Source of the DNA: Pelotomaculum sp. PtaU1.Bin035
GTDB taxonomy: Bacteria > Bacillota > Desulfotomaculia > Desulfotomaculales > Pelotomaculaceae
Assembly: GCA_002067965.1 (NCBI GenBank)
Contig: MVRN01000038.1
Span: 24,001-84,153, forward strand
DNA length: 60,153 nucleotides
Direction of reading: 5' to 3'
The notes under the pieces were generated by a model that was not told the origin of the DNA, did not search any database, and saw nothing but the letters and a program-made list of their open reading frames with translations. Position numbers and translations under genes: made by a program. This document shows, piece by piece, positions 25,593 to 33,802 of this stretch. Each line of letters opens with the position of its first letter. The stretch's first letter is position 1.

Positions 25593-26883
25593 ACTTGCTT
25601 TATTAGGTGGGCCACCTGTTCGTGAGCATCCGATACCCTGGGTTAATACGATGGGTGAAGAGGAAACGTCCGCCGTACTGGCGGTGATGGAATCAGGCTG
25701 TCTCTCTGCTTTTTACGGTCGTGCAGGTGATAATTTTCTTGGTGGACCCAAAGTAAGAGAAATCGAGCAAGCTTTTGCCGAAAAATTTCATGTAAACTAT
25801 GCCATATCCGTTAATTCAGCAACGACTGCTTTGCACACGGCCATTGCAGCCTGTGAGATCGGACCGGGCGGTGAGGTGCTGGTTACCCCTTACACCATGA
25901 CAGCGACCGCCAGCGCCATATTGATGAACAACGCCATTCCGGTCTTTGTTGATATTTGCCCCGATACTTATAATTTGAACCCCGCTGAAATAGAAAAATG
26001 GATCACGCCGCAGACGAAGGGCATCGTTGTGACCAACCTTTTTGGCTTGCCGGCCAACTTACCGGAAATACTTAACATCGCTCGCAGGCATGGATTATAC
26101 TTAATTGAAGATAATGCGCAAGCGCCAGGTGCAACGATTCAGGGAAAACAGGCAGGCACTTTCGGCGATCTTGGTATTTATAGTTTGAATTACCATAAGG
26201 TGATCCACAGTGGTGAAGGTGGGATTATTGTTACGGATAATGAGCAACTGGCATATCGCTGTCAGTTAATCCGCAATCACGGTGAAATGGTCGTGGACGA
26301 CCTCGACGACCATGAAACGGTAGTTCTGGGTTCTAATTATCGTATGACAGAGTTACATGCAGCAGTCGGAATAGAGCAACTGAAAAAGCTGGAGCATTTT
26401 TTAGTATCCCGCCGTCTTTTGGCAAAGTTGTTAACGGAAGGTTTAACATGCTTTGACGGGTTGAAGGGGGTAACTGTGCCGGACGCATATGAACACTCGT
26501 ATTATGTCTATCCGATACAATTTGATCCTCACGTTTGGGGAATAACGCGCGCTACCTTTGCGTCAGCTATGAAGTCTGAAGGATTCCCATTAGGGGTAGG
26601 TTATCAGAAACCCATTTATCTGTTGCCTATGTATCAACATAAAAAAGTTTATAACCAAACGAACTATCCTTTTTCACTGATTACAGAACCAGTTCAGCCT
26701 TATGAGAGGGGGATCTGTCCAATAACAGAAGAAATGTACGACGAAAAATTGTTAATCGCAGATGTATGTCGTGTTCCTTATACTAAACAAGATATTCATG
26801 ATTTTTTAACAGCAACCGAAAAAATTTGGCATGAAAGAGATCGACTTTATGAGTACGAAAAAGATTGTTTTTCTCGCACATGA
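25585..26883 (+). CDS. DegT/DnrJ/EryC1/StrS-family sugar aminotransferase, copy 1
   Basis: LALLGGPPVREHPIPWVNTMG is the N-terminus of the StrS/AHBA-synthase-like branch. VNSATTALHTAIAACEIGPG and IEDNAQAPGATIQGKQAGTFGD contain the PLP pocket, and SLNYHKVIHSGEGG holds the internal-aldimine lysine. It should transfer an amino group from glutamate or glutamine to a keto sugar. Length is 432 residues, longer than PseC (34762-35922), from which it clearly differs. It overlaps the oxidoreductase gene upstream, suggesting a two-step oxidation and transamination pair. The sugar is unknown. Confidence 0.88.
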   Translation: MSKLALLGGPPVREHPIPWVNTMGEEETSAVLAVMESGCLSAFYGRAGDNFLGGPKVREIEQAFAEKFHVNYAISVNSATTALHTAIAACEIGPGGEVLVTPYTMTATASAILMNNAIPVFVDICPDTYNLNPAEIEKWITPQTKGIVVTNLFGLPANLPEILNIARRHGLYLIEDNAQAPGATIQGKQAGTFGDLGIYSLNYHKVIHSGEGGIIVTDNEQLAYRCQLIRNHGEMVVDDLDDHETVVLGSNYRMTELHAAVGIEQLKKLEHFLVSRRLLAKLLTEGLTCFDGLKGVTVPDAYEHSYYVYPIQFDPHVWGITRATFASAMKSEGFPLGVGYQKPIYLLPMYQHKKVYNQTNYPFSLITEPVQPYERGICPITEEMYDEKLLIADVCRVPYTKQDIHDFLTATEKIWHERDRLYEYEKDCFSRT

Positions 26884-27877
26884 TCCCGGTGGTTACGATG
26901 TTGTTTATCTTGTCTTTGAAGCGATTCAACAGACTTCCATACCACTTGAATTTTATTGTATCGGCCCTGCGGCAAAACTAAACGATGCTTATGCGACCCC
27001 AAAAGAGGAGGCTCTGGAAAAAATAGAAAACATTATTGCAAATCAACAACTACTTGGCCTTGTCACGGGGCGAAGTTGGGGAACGGACATTGAGTTACAT
27101 GCAATATCACGATGTAAAAAAGCCAACATCCCTACAATTTTAATTTTAGACTATTGGTCCAATTATGCACTAGAATTTAACAATTCACCTAATATATGTG
27201 CCTATCCGGATTATTATATTGTTATGGATGAACTGGCAAAAAAGGAAGCAATAAGCGAAGGCGTACCCTCTAACATTTTATATGCTCTTGGTCATCCTGG
27301 TCTTGATCGCTTTGTCAATTATAAACGGATAAAACACCAGAAAAGTAATAGCAAACGGAAGGCTCTATTTCTTTCCCAACCATTGTCGCAATTGTATGGT
27401 CAAAGTTTAGGCTATACTGAACGAAGTGTTTTGGAAGATTATATTCTCGCCCTGCAGTCCAAAAAGAACTGGTCTTTATATGTTAAGTTTCATCCGAAAG
27501 ATGATATGTCTTTCAAACAACGTTATATTGACAGGTCAGTACAAGGAAATTTAATTGAGATTTTACCCGAGTTTGATTTAATAATCGGAATGAATACAAT
27601 AGGGTTATTGCATGCTGTATTAATGGATCTTCCTACGGTTAGTTACCAGCCTAACTTACGGCAGGCTGACATGTGCATTACAAATAAGCTTGGGTTAACA
27701 AAGTTGCTGACTTCCTATGAAGAACTACTAGTCTATTTTAATGGTCTGTGTAAAGAACAGAACAAAGAACAGAACAATGTAATAAAAAACTTGCAGCAAA
27801 AATTTATCTGGTTTGACGGGCACTCGACAGAACGTGTATCTAGATTTATCCGGGAGGTGTTTTTACATGAAAATTAA
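26849..27877 (+). CDS. Putative GT-B-fold protein of the glycosylation island
   Basis: MSTKKIVFLAHDPGGYDVVY opens a Rossmann-like N-terminal half. LYVKFHPKDD, LPEFDLIIGMNTIGLLHAVL and LPTVSYQPNLRQ in the C-terminal half resemble the donor side of UDP-GlcNAc 2-epimerase or CDP-glycerol glycerophosphotransferase-like GT-B proteins. I cannot assign a reaction; a glycosyltransferase or a PseG/LegG-like UDP-releasing enzyme are both possible. The ATG at 26849 lies within the 3' end of the DegT gene (35-base overlap); an ATG at 26831 is less likely. Length is 342 residues. Confidence 0.5.
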   Translation: MSTKKIVFLAHDPGGYDVVYLVFEAIQQTSIPLEFYCIGPAAKLNDAYATPKEEALEKIENIIANQQLLGLVTGRSWGTDIELHAISRCKKANIPTILILDYWSNYALEFNNSPNICAYPDYYIVMDELAKKEAISEGVPSNILYALGHPGLDRFVNYKRIKHQKSNSKRKALFLSQPLSQLYGQSLGYTERSVLEDYILALQSKKNWSLYVKFHPKDDMSFKQRYIDRSVQGNLIEILPEFDLIIGMNTIGLLHAVLMDLPTVSYQPNLRQADMCITNKLGLTKLLTSYEELLVYFNGLCKEQNKEQNNVIKNLQQKFIWFDGHSTERVSRFIREVFLHEN

Positions 27878-28604
27878 TGCGATTGTGGCTACACGAATGA
27901 CATCTTCCCGATTACCGGGGAAAGTGTTGATGGATCTGGCAGGAAAGCCGGCCCTGGCCCGGTTGATTGAGCGCTTGCGGCGTTCAAAATATATTCATAA
28001 CATCGTTATTGCTACAACAACCAACCACACGGACGATGTCGTTGTTGCAGCGGCGCAGTCTGAGGGTGTTTTATATTACCGCGGAAGTGAAGAAGATGTA
28101 CTGTTGCGAACGGTCGAAGCCGCCGAGGCCACTGACACAGATTATATTGTACAGATTACGAGCGATTGCCCGCTTATCGATGCCGAAACAGCCGATCGTG
28201 TAATAGAACAAATGCTTTCCCACCCTTATCTCGACTATGTTGCCAACCAATTAGTCCGCACATATCCACTTGGTTTCAGCGTGGAAATCTTTAAAACTGT
28301 TGATTTACATGAAGTAGAGCAAACCGTACATGATCCCGCCGTGCGTGAGCATGTTTCGTTATATTTTTATGAACATCCTGAACGATACCACCTGTCTAAC
28401 ATTGAAGCTCCTCCATTCCTGCGCCACCCCGGATACAGGTTAACCCTTGATACATATGAGGACTATCACTTAATTAAAACCATTTATGAGGCGCTGTATC
28501 CAATCAAGCCTGATTTTGATTTATATGATATTACCCGTTACCTCAAACAAAATCCCGAAACGCTTTCCCTGAATCAATATATTCAACAAAAAAAAGCTAG
28601 ATAA
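27867..28604 (+). CDS. Cytidylyltransferase, SpsF/PseF-type, copy 1
   Basis: INAIVATRMTSSRLPGKVLMD is the nucleotide-binding start of CMP-sugar and spore-coat SpsF-type cytidylyltransferases; YRGSEEDVLLR and VQITSDCPLID are further family blocks. These enzymes activate nonulosonic acids to the CMP form used by Maf. The first possible ATG (27813) lies inside the upstream gene; ATG at 27867 with GGGAGGTG upstream is right, overlapping the previous gene by 11 bases. Length is 245 residues. The island has a second such enzyme at 29664, so either two different acids are activated or the copies differ in specificity. Confidence 0.85.
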   Translation: MKINAIVATRMTSSRLPGKVLMDLAGKPALARLIERLRRSKYIHNIVIATTTNHTDDVVVAAAQSEGVLYYRGSEEDVLLRTVEAAEATDTDYIVQITSDCPLIDAETADRVIEQMLSHPYLDYVANQLVRTYPLGFSVEIFKTVDLHEVEQTVHDPAVREHVSLYFYEHPERYHLSNIEAPPFLRHPGYRLTLDTYEDYHLIKTIYEALYPIKPDFDLYDITRYLKQNPETLSLNQYIQQKKAR

Positions 28605-28615
28605 CGGAGGTCAAC

Positions 28616-29635
28616 ATGTCTGTTGACAGATTTTTTTATGGTAAAAAAATATTGATTATCGGTGGAACAGGCACGATTGGACAGGGTTTGCTCAAAGCGA
28701 TACTTCCTTCACAGCCTGAAGTGATTCGTATTTTCAGCCGTGATGAGGACAAACAATTTGAACTACGGCAACAGATGACGGAACATCGCAATATTCGCTA
28801 TCTAATTGGCGACGTACGCGATCCTGATCGTGTTCGCCGGTCAATGCAGGATATCGATTATGTATTTCATCTCGCGGCGATGAAGCATGTTCCCGCCTGT
28901 GAGTACGATCCCTACGAGGCGGTTAAAACTAATATTATTGGTACACAAAATGTTATACAAGCCTCCCTTAACGCAGGCGTGAAAAAAACTATATTTACAA
29001 GTACGGATAAGGCGATTGCCCCTACCAATACATATGGAGCCACAAAACTGATGGCAGAGCGCTTAATTGCTTCTGCCCAATATAACAGCGGCACACATAA
29101 AACGGTCTTTGCGGCGGTTCGCTTCGGCAACGTAATGGGGTCACGGGGTTCTGTAATTCCTTTGTTTAAATCTCAGATTAAACGTCAACGGAGAATAACT
29201 GTTACGGATTTGACCATGAGCCGCTTTATGATGACACTGAAACAGGCAACGGATTTGACAATTAAGGCCATGAAAATCGCCCGGGGGGGAGAAGTGTTTA
29301 TTTTGAAAATGCCTGTCGTTCAGCTTAAGGATCTGGTAGATACTATGATTGAGGAGATGGCAGGGCGTTTAAATATTGATCCGGATACAATCGTCATGGA
29401 AGAGATTGGCTTGCGACCTGGCGAAAAAATGTATGAAGAATTGATGACCTGCGACGAATCAAAGCTAGCTTATGAGTTACCGGACATGTTTGTCATTCCT
29501 AATATTTTTTTAGGAAAAACCTTTGATTATCCGGAAGCGAAAAGGGCAGAGCAAAGAAGCTATAGTTCCAATGACGCCCCCCCGGTATTGCGTCAGGAAG
29601 TCTTACAGATGTTACGACAAAACGGACTCGTGTAA
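28616..29635 (+). CDS. pseB: UDP-N-acetylglucosamine 4,6-dehydratase (inverting), PseB-like
   Basis: ILIIGGTGTIGQGLLKAIL (NADP site), FSRDEDKQFELRQQM, STDKAIAPTNTYGATKLMAE (catalytic Asp-Lys and Tyr-xxx-Lys) and GNVMGSRGSVIPLFKSQI are those of PseB/FlaA1. PseB converts UDP-GlcNAc to the 4-keto-6-deoxy-L-sugar, the first step of pseudaminic-acid synthesis. Unlike the WbpM-like protein at 12232 it keeps the catalytic Tyr and is a short, soluble form (339 residues). CGGAGG lies 7 bases before the ATG. It is flanked by the two cytidylyltransferase genes rather than by pseC, an unusual order. Confidence 0.88.
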   Translation: MSVDRFFYGKKILIIGGTGTIGQGLLKAILPSQPEVIRIFSRDEDKQFELRQQMTEHRNIRYLIGDVRDPDRVRRSMQDIDYVFHLAAMKHVPACEYDPYEAVKTNIIGTQNVIQASLNAGVKKTIFTSTDKAIAPTNTYGATKLMAERLIASAQYNSGTHKTVFAAVRFGNVMGSRGSVIPLFKSQIKRQRRITVTDLTMSRFMMTLKQATDLTIKAMKIARGGEVFILKMPVVQLKDLVDTMIEEMAGRLNIDPDTIVMEEIGLRPGEKMYEELMTCDESKLAYELPDMFVIPNIFLGKTFDYPEAKRAEQRSYSSNDAPPVLRQEVLQMLRQNGLV

Positions 29636-29663
29636 TTTTCGGTGAGTTAGGAGAAAATAAGTA

Positions 29664-30401
29664 ATGAGGACAGTGGCAATTATACAAGCACGCATAAGCT
29701 CAACCCGTCTTCCAGGAAAAGTTTTATTGATGTTAGCTGACAAAACGGTGCTTGCCCATGTTATCGAACGTTGTCAAGGAGCGCATTTGATTGATGAAGT
29801 CATCGTCGCCACAACAACAAAAACAGCAGATGATCCGATTGAACACGAAGCGAAGAAATACCATATTCCCTGTTATAGGGGCAGTGAGGATGATGTCCTC
29901 CGGCGGTACTATGAGGCGGCAAAAACCCACCATGCCGATAAAGTCGTGCGGATCACTTCCGACTGTCCGGTGCTTGATCCTGTGGTAATGAACCAGGTGG
30001 TCAGCCGGTTCATGGATGAGCCGGTAGTTGATTACTGCAGCAACACACTGGAGCGCAGTTTCCCGCGCGGTCTGGATACGGAAGTCTTCTCTTTTGATGC
30101 TCTGGAAAAAGCGTTTATTCAGGCAAATAAAAGTGAGGAACGTGAGCATGTCACACCCTATATTTATAAAAACCCCCGGCAATTTAAGCTAAGATCCTAT
30201 GAGAATGACGTAGACTTTTCTAATTACCGTTGGACACTTGATACGGAAGCAGACTGGCAACTTATAACCGAAATCTTTCGTTTCTTATATACACCCGGAC
30301 AATTATTCTATTGGCAAAAAGTTATTCAATTGATGCAGCAGCATCCTGAATTGGCTCTTATCAACGCTCATGTTGAACAGAAGAAACTGGGAGAATTATG
30401 A
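29664..30401 (+). CDS. pseF: Cytidylyltransferase, SpsF/PseF-type, copy 2
   Basis: VAIIQARISSTRLPGKVLLML, YRGSEDDVLRRYYEAA and VRITSDCPVLDPVV match SpsF-like cytidylyltransferases. In Firmicute pseudaminic-acid clusters this form takes the role of PseF, making CMP-pseudaminate for Maf. It is directly followed by pseG (1-base gap) in the pseG-pseH-pseI run, so it is the better candidate for the PseF role of the two copies. Length is 245 residues. It shares the same architecture as the product at 27867 but is clearly diverged. Confidence 0.85.
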   Translation: MRTVAIIQARISSTRLPGKVLLMLADKTVLAHVIERCQGAHLIDEVIVATTTKTADDPIEHEAKKYHIPCYRGSEDDVLRRYYEAAKTHHADKVVRITSDCPVLDPVVMNQVVSRFMDEPVVDYCSNTLERSFPRGLDTEVFSFDALEKAFIQANKSEEREHVTPYIYKNPRQFKLRSYENDVDFSNYRWTLDTEADWQLITEIFRFLYTPGQLFYWQKVIQLMQQHPELALINAHVEQKKLGEL

Positions 30402-30402
30402 T

Positions 30403-31479
30403 ATGAAGGCAGTATTTCGTGCTGACGCTTCCATTCAAATAGGAACGGGGCATATAATGCGTTGCCTGACGCTTGCTGATGAACTTAAGGAGAATGGTGC
30501 TGAAGTATTATTTATTTCCCGCGAACTGCCCGGTAATTTAATTGAACTGATTGAGAAAAAGGGATTTACCGTCTACCGCCTGGCCTATTCACCAATGAAT
30601 GAAACTAAAGATACACAGGCGATTTCCTGGCAAATTGATGCGGATGAAACTAAAATGATTTTGCAGTTAATCGGCTTCCCTATCTCCTGGCTGATCATCG
30701 ATCATTATTCTTTGGATGTTCGCTGGGAAAATCAACTGCGACCTTTTGTCAACAAAATCATTGTTATTGACGACCTGGCTAACCGGCCCCATGACTGTGA
30801 TGTTTTGCTTGATCAGAATTTATACGAAAGCATGGACTTACGCTACGATGGTTTAGTTCCAGACCACTGTCAGAAATTGCTCGGACCTGGCTATGGGCTA
30901 TTAAGGCCTGAGTTTAAGGAAACGAGAAAACGTTTAAGAAAACGTAATGGACAGGTAAGGCGTATGCTTATTTTTTTTGGTGGCAGTGATCCGACCAACG
31001 AAACGGTAAAAGCATTGGAGGCAGTACGAGAACTGAACAGGCCTGATATTGCTGTCGACGTCATAGTTGGAGGCAGTAATCCATACCGAAAAGAGGTTAA
31101 AGAACTCTGTGAGCAAATGCCTTATGTGACGTATTACAGTCAAGTCGAGAATATGGCGGAATTTGTGCTAAATGCTGATTTGGCTATCGGAGCAGGAGGT
31201 GTTACGATGCTAGAGCGTTATTATTTGGGGTTGCCAACCATTGTAAGCATTATTGCACTTAATCAATCAGAGACGGTGCATGCTGCCGCAAGTAATGGAG
31301 TAGTATGGAACTTAGGATGGCATGAAGATGTAAACAGTCAAATGATTTTAGATAAACTTCGGGAGCTATTGCAAAATAGTCTTTTATTAAAAGAAGCAGA
31401 AGAAAAAGCAGTCCATCTGATGAAGTGTTTACAAACAGAAAAGAATCATCCTGCAATACGAATAATGATGGGGAATTAA
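30403..31479 (+). CDS. pseG: PseG-like UDP-sugar hydrolase
   Basis: AVFRADASIQIGTGHIMRCLTL carries the catalytic His of PseG; VIDDLANRPHDCDVLLDQN and NADLAIGAGGVTMLERYYLG are conserved GT-B blocks. PseG releases UDP from UDP-2,4-diacetamido-2,4,6-trideoxy-altropyranose to give the free sugar used by PseI. An upstream ATG at 30370 falls within the previous gene; ATG at 30403 with GGGAGA upstream is preferred (358 residues). The stop lies 2 bases before the pseH GTG. Confidence 0.9.
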   Translation: MKAVFRADASIQIGTGHIMRCLTLADELKENGAEVLFISRELPGNLIELIEKKGFTVYRLAYSPMNETKDTQAISWQIDADETKMILQLIGFPISWLIIDHYSLDVRWENQLRPFVNKIIVIDDLANRPHDCDVLLDQNLYESMDLRYDGLVPDHCQKLLGPGYGLLRPEFKETRKRLRKRNGQVRRMLIFFGGSDPTNETVKALEAVRELNRPDIAVDVIVGGSNPYRKEVKELCEQMPYVTYYSQVENMAEFVLNADLAIGAGGVTMLERYYLGLPTIVSIIALNQSETVHAAASNGVVWNLGWHEDVNSQMILDKLRELLQNSLLLKEAEEKAVHLMKCLQTEKNHPAIRIMMGN

Positions 31480-31481
31480 AA

Positions 31482-32051
31482 GTGAATTACAAAGATTTTG
31501 GTCTTCGATCTATAGAAGAAAAAGATTTGGAAATTATACTAGGTTGGCGGAACTCTGATCGTATTCGCGCTAATATGTTTACTGATCATATCATTACAAT
31601 GGAAGAACACCGATCTTGGTTTGAAAGACTGCAAAAGAGACAAAAAGACATATACCTTGTGTTCGAATATAATGATTATCCCGTTGGTATTGTAAATTTT
31701 ATTGAAATGGATAGTCAAATTTATACTTATAAATGGGGATTTTATATAGGAGAGGAAGATGTTCCAAAAGGCCTTGGTTCTATAATGGGTTTCATGGGAT
31801 TAAAATACATCTTTAAGAAATGTAATAAATGCAAAGTAAAAGGTGAAGCCTTTGTTTTTAATGAAGCAAGCATTAATTTTCATAAAAAGCTTGGATTTAA
31901 TGAAGAGGGGTATTTCCCAAAATATGTATTGAAAAATGGGGAATACAAGGATGTTATCTTATTTTCTTTATCAAGGGAGGACTGGATAAAAAATAAACCT
32001 TTCATAAGAGACAGAGTTTTTCAAAACAAGGAGATATTTAAAGATGCTTGA
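31482..32051 (+). CDS. pseH: PseH-like UDP-amino-sugar N-acetyltransferase
   Basis: LRSIEEKDLEIILGWRNSDRI is the characteristic PseH start, followed by PVGIVNFIEMDSQIYTYKWG and NEASINFHKKLGFNEEGYF. PseH N-acetylates the C4 amine of UDP-4-amino-4,6-dideoxy-beta-L-AltNAc, between PseC and PseG. The true start is GTG at 31482, not the ATG at 31425 inside pseG. Length is 189 residues. It overlaps pseI by 8 bases. The gene is AT-rich compared with pseC. Confidence 0.88.
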   Translation: MNYKDFGLRSIEEKDLEIILGWRNSDRIRANMFTDHIITMEEHRSWFERLQKRQKDIYLVFEYNDYPVGIVNFIEMDSQIYTYKWGFYIGEEDVPKGLGSIMGFMGLKYIFKKCNKCKVKGEAFVFNEASINFHKKLGFNEEGYFPKYVLKNGEYKDVILFSLSREDWIKNKPFIRDRVFQNKEIFKDA

Positions 32052-33093
32052 AATAATCATAGGTAACAGAAAAATATGTTCGAATTACCCCCCTTTCATC
32101 GTTGCTGAAATGTCGGGCAATCACAATCAATCATTGGACAGGGCTTTGGATATTGTTAAAGCAGCCTCCGAAGCCGGTGCCCATGCTATTAAGTTACAGA
32201 CTTATACGGCAGACACGATCACGCTGGATGTTGACGAAAACGAGTTTTATATTAACGACCCGAATAGTTTATGGAAAGGAGCTTCACTGCACAAACTTTA
32301 TCAACAGGCTTATACCCCGTGGGAATGGCACGAGCCGATTATGAAGCGTTGTTTTGAGCTTGGGCTGGTTTGTTTCAGCACGCCCTTTGACGAAACAGCC
32401 GTTGACTTTTTAGAATCTCTTAATGTTCCCTGTTATAAAATCGCATCCTTCGAAAATGCTGATCTTCCTCTGATCCGTAAAGTTGCCGCAACTGGCAGGC
32501 CACTGATTATTTCAACAGGGATGGCAACTCTGGCGGAATTGGATGAAACAGTGAGTACGGCCAGAAAAGAAGGATGCAAAGATCTGATACTATTGAAGTG
32601 TACTAGCTCGTATCCGGCCACGCCAGAAAACAGTAATTTATATACAATCCCCCACATGCGCGAGTTGTTCGACTGTCAGGTCGGTTTATCAGACCACACG
32701 ATGGGAATTGGTGTATCTGTGGCTAGTATTGCTTTTGGCGCAACGATCATCGAAAAGCATTTTACATTGCGCCGCGCCGACGGTGGGGTGGATGCCGCTT
32801 TCTCCATGGAGCCGGAGGAAATGAAAAGCCTTGTGGAGGAAACCAAACGGGCGTGGCAGGCAATGGGCAGAGTGACTTACGGGGCAACAGCCGGGGAAAT
32901 GAATTCAATGAAGTTCCGCCGTTCCCTCTATGTCGCGCAGGATATGAAAGCCGGTGATGTTTTCACAATTGACAATTTACGAAGTATTCGCCCGGGTTAT
33001 GGACTGCCGCCTAAATATTTTGATCATCTGTTGGGCAAGTCAATAAAGAAGGATGCAAAAAAGGGGACTCCAGTAACGTGGGATTTGATATAG
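32044..33093 (+). CDS. pseI: Pseudaminic acid synthase PseI (NeuB family, with SAF domain)
   Basis: FIVAEMSGNHNQSLDRALDI, HAIKLQTYTADTITLD, CFSTPFDETAVDFLE and YKIASFENADLPLIRKVAAT define the NeuB-type TIM barrel that condenses the 6-carbon sugar with phosphoenolpyruvate. The C-terminus from about residue 290 (SLYVAQDMKAGDVFT) is the antifreeze-like SAF domain. SGNHNQ and the full motif set favour PseI over NeuB. AAGGAGAT precedes the ATG. The barrel and SAF domain are complete at 349 residues. Confidence 0.92.
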   Translation: MLEIIIGNRKICSNYPPFIVAEMSGNHNQSLDRALDIVKAASEAGAHAIKLQTYTADTITLDVDENEFYINDPNSLWKGASLHKLYQQAYTPWEWHEPIMKRCFELGLVCFSTPFDETAVDFLESLNVPCYKIASFENADLPLIRKVAATGRPLIISTGMATLAELDETVSTARKEGCKDLILLKCTSSYPATPENSNLYTIPHMRELFDCQVGLSDHTMGIGVSVASIAFGATIIEKHFTLRRADGGVDAAFSMEPEEMKSLVEETKRAWQAMGRVTYGATAGEMNSMKFRRSLYVAQDMKAGDVFTIDNLRSIRPGYGLPPKYFDHLLGKSIKKDAKKGTPVTWDLI

Positions 33094-33167
33094 AAAATGT
33101 TTCCGAACTTTTTTAACCAAACTTCAGAACAGCAAATGGGAATAATTAGTTTTATGGGGGTAAGAAT

Positions 33168-33776
33168 ATGAAGATAATGATCTTAGATGAAGTTTTAGAA
33201 TGTACCAATGAAGTGTCAGCCGTTGAAAGCATGTTTCAGCACGTGAACCAATTAATTGCCGAATCAAATCTCGCTTTAAGTCATATGGATATAGATAGTG
33301 TCGAAGTTTATGAAAATTATTATCAGTATGTGCTTGACCATCTCCACACCATCCAGGTAATAGATATTATAATGAAAACAATGAATGATTTAATTCTTGA
33401 TGCGTTGCTCTCGACGGAATCTTACCTGGCCCGCTCCCTCCCTGAAATAAGATTGTTGGTCGACGAATTTTACCAGGGACCCGGTAAAATTTCTTGGGTA
33501 AAATTTGAACAGTTACTCGAGGGCTTACAGTGGATGTTAAATATGCTTGCCACTATTGGCGAAAACAAAGAATGGTACCATAATAAGGAACAATATCGCT
33601 CGATTGCCGGGCAATTGTCAAATCAGATCGGTTTATTACAGGAGGCTTTCGAAAACAAAGATATGACGCTTCTAAGTGATCTCCTGGGTTATGAAATTGT
33701 TCCTTCTCTAGAAAATCTTGAAATTAAAATAAAAGAAACCCTGGACCATATAAGAAATGGGGTTAATCTAAACTGA
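33168..33776 (+). CDS. Unrecognised helical protein of the pseudaminic-acid island
   Basis: I do not recognise this 202-residue protein. It is acidic, predicted almost wholly helical, with no signal peptide, membrane segment or cysteine motif. Leucine-rich segments (VYENYYQYVLDHLHTIQVID; LLEGLQWMLNMLATIGE) look like helical-bundle packing surfaces. GGGGGT lies 7 bases before the ATG. It lies inside the Pse operon between pseI and the SDR gene, so a role in flagellar glycosylation, for example as adaptor or chaperone, is likely only by association. Confidence 0.7.
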   Translation: MKIMILDEVLECTNEVSAVESMFQHVNQLIAESNLALSHMDIDSVEVYENYYQYVLDHLHTIQVIDIIMKTMNDLILDALLSTESYLARSLPEIRLLVDEFYQGPGKISWVKFEQLLEGLQWMLNMLATIGENKEWYHNKEQYRSIAGQLSNQIGLLQEAFENKDMTLLSDLLGYEIVPSLENLEIKIKETLDHIRNGVNLN

Positions 33777-33802
33777 TCATGAGAAACAGAGGGTGAAATT
33801 TC

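Noticed and set aside
33097-33171. 24-codon frame ending in ATGA overlap with the gene at 33168
   Set aside because: It has no ribosome site and no recognisable sequence; probably chance.
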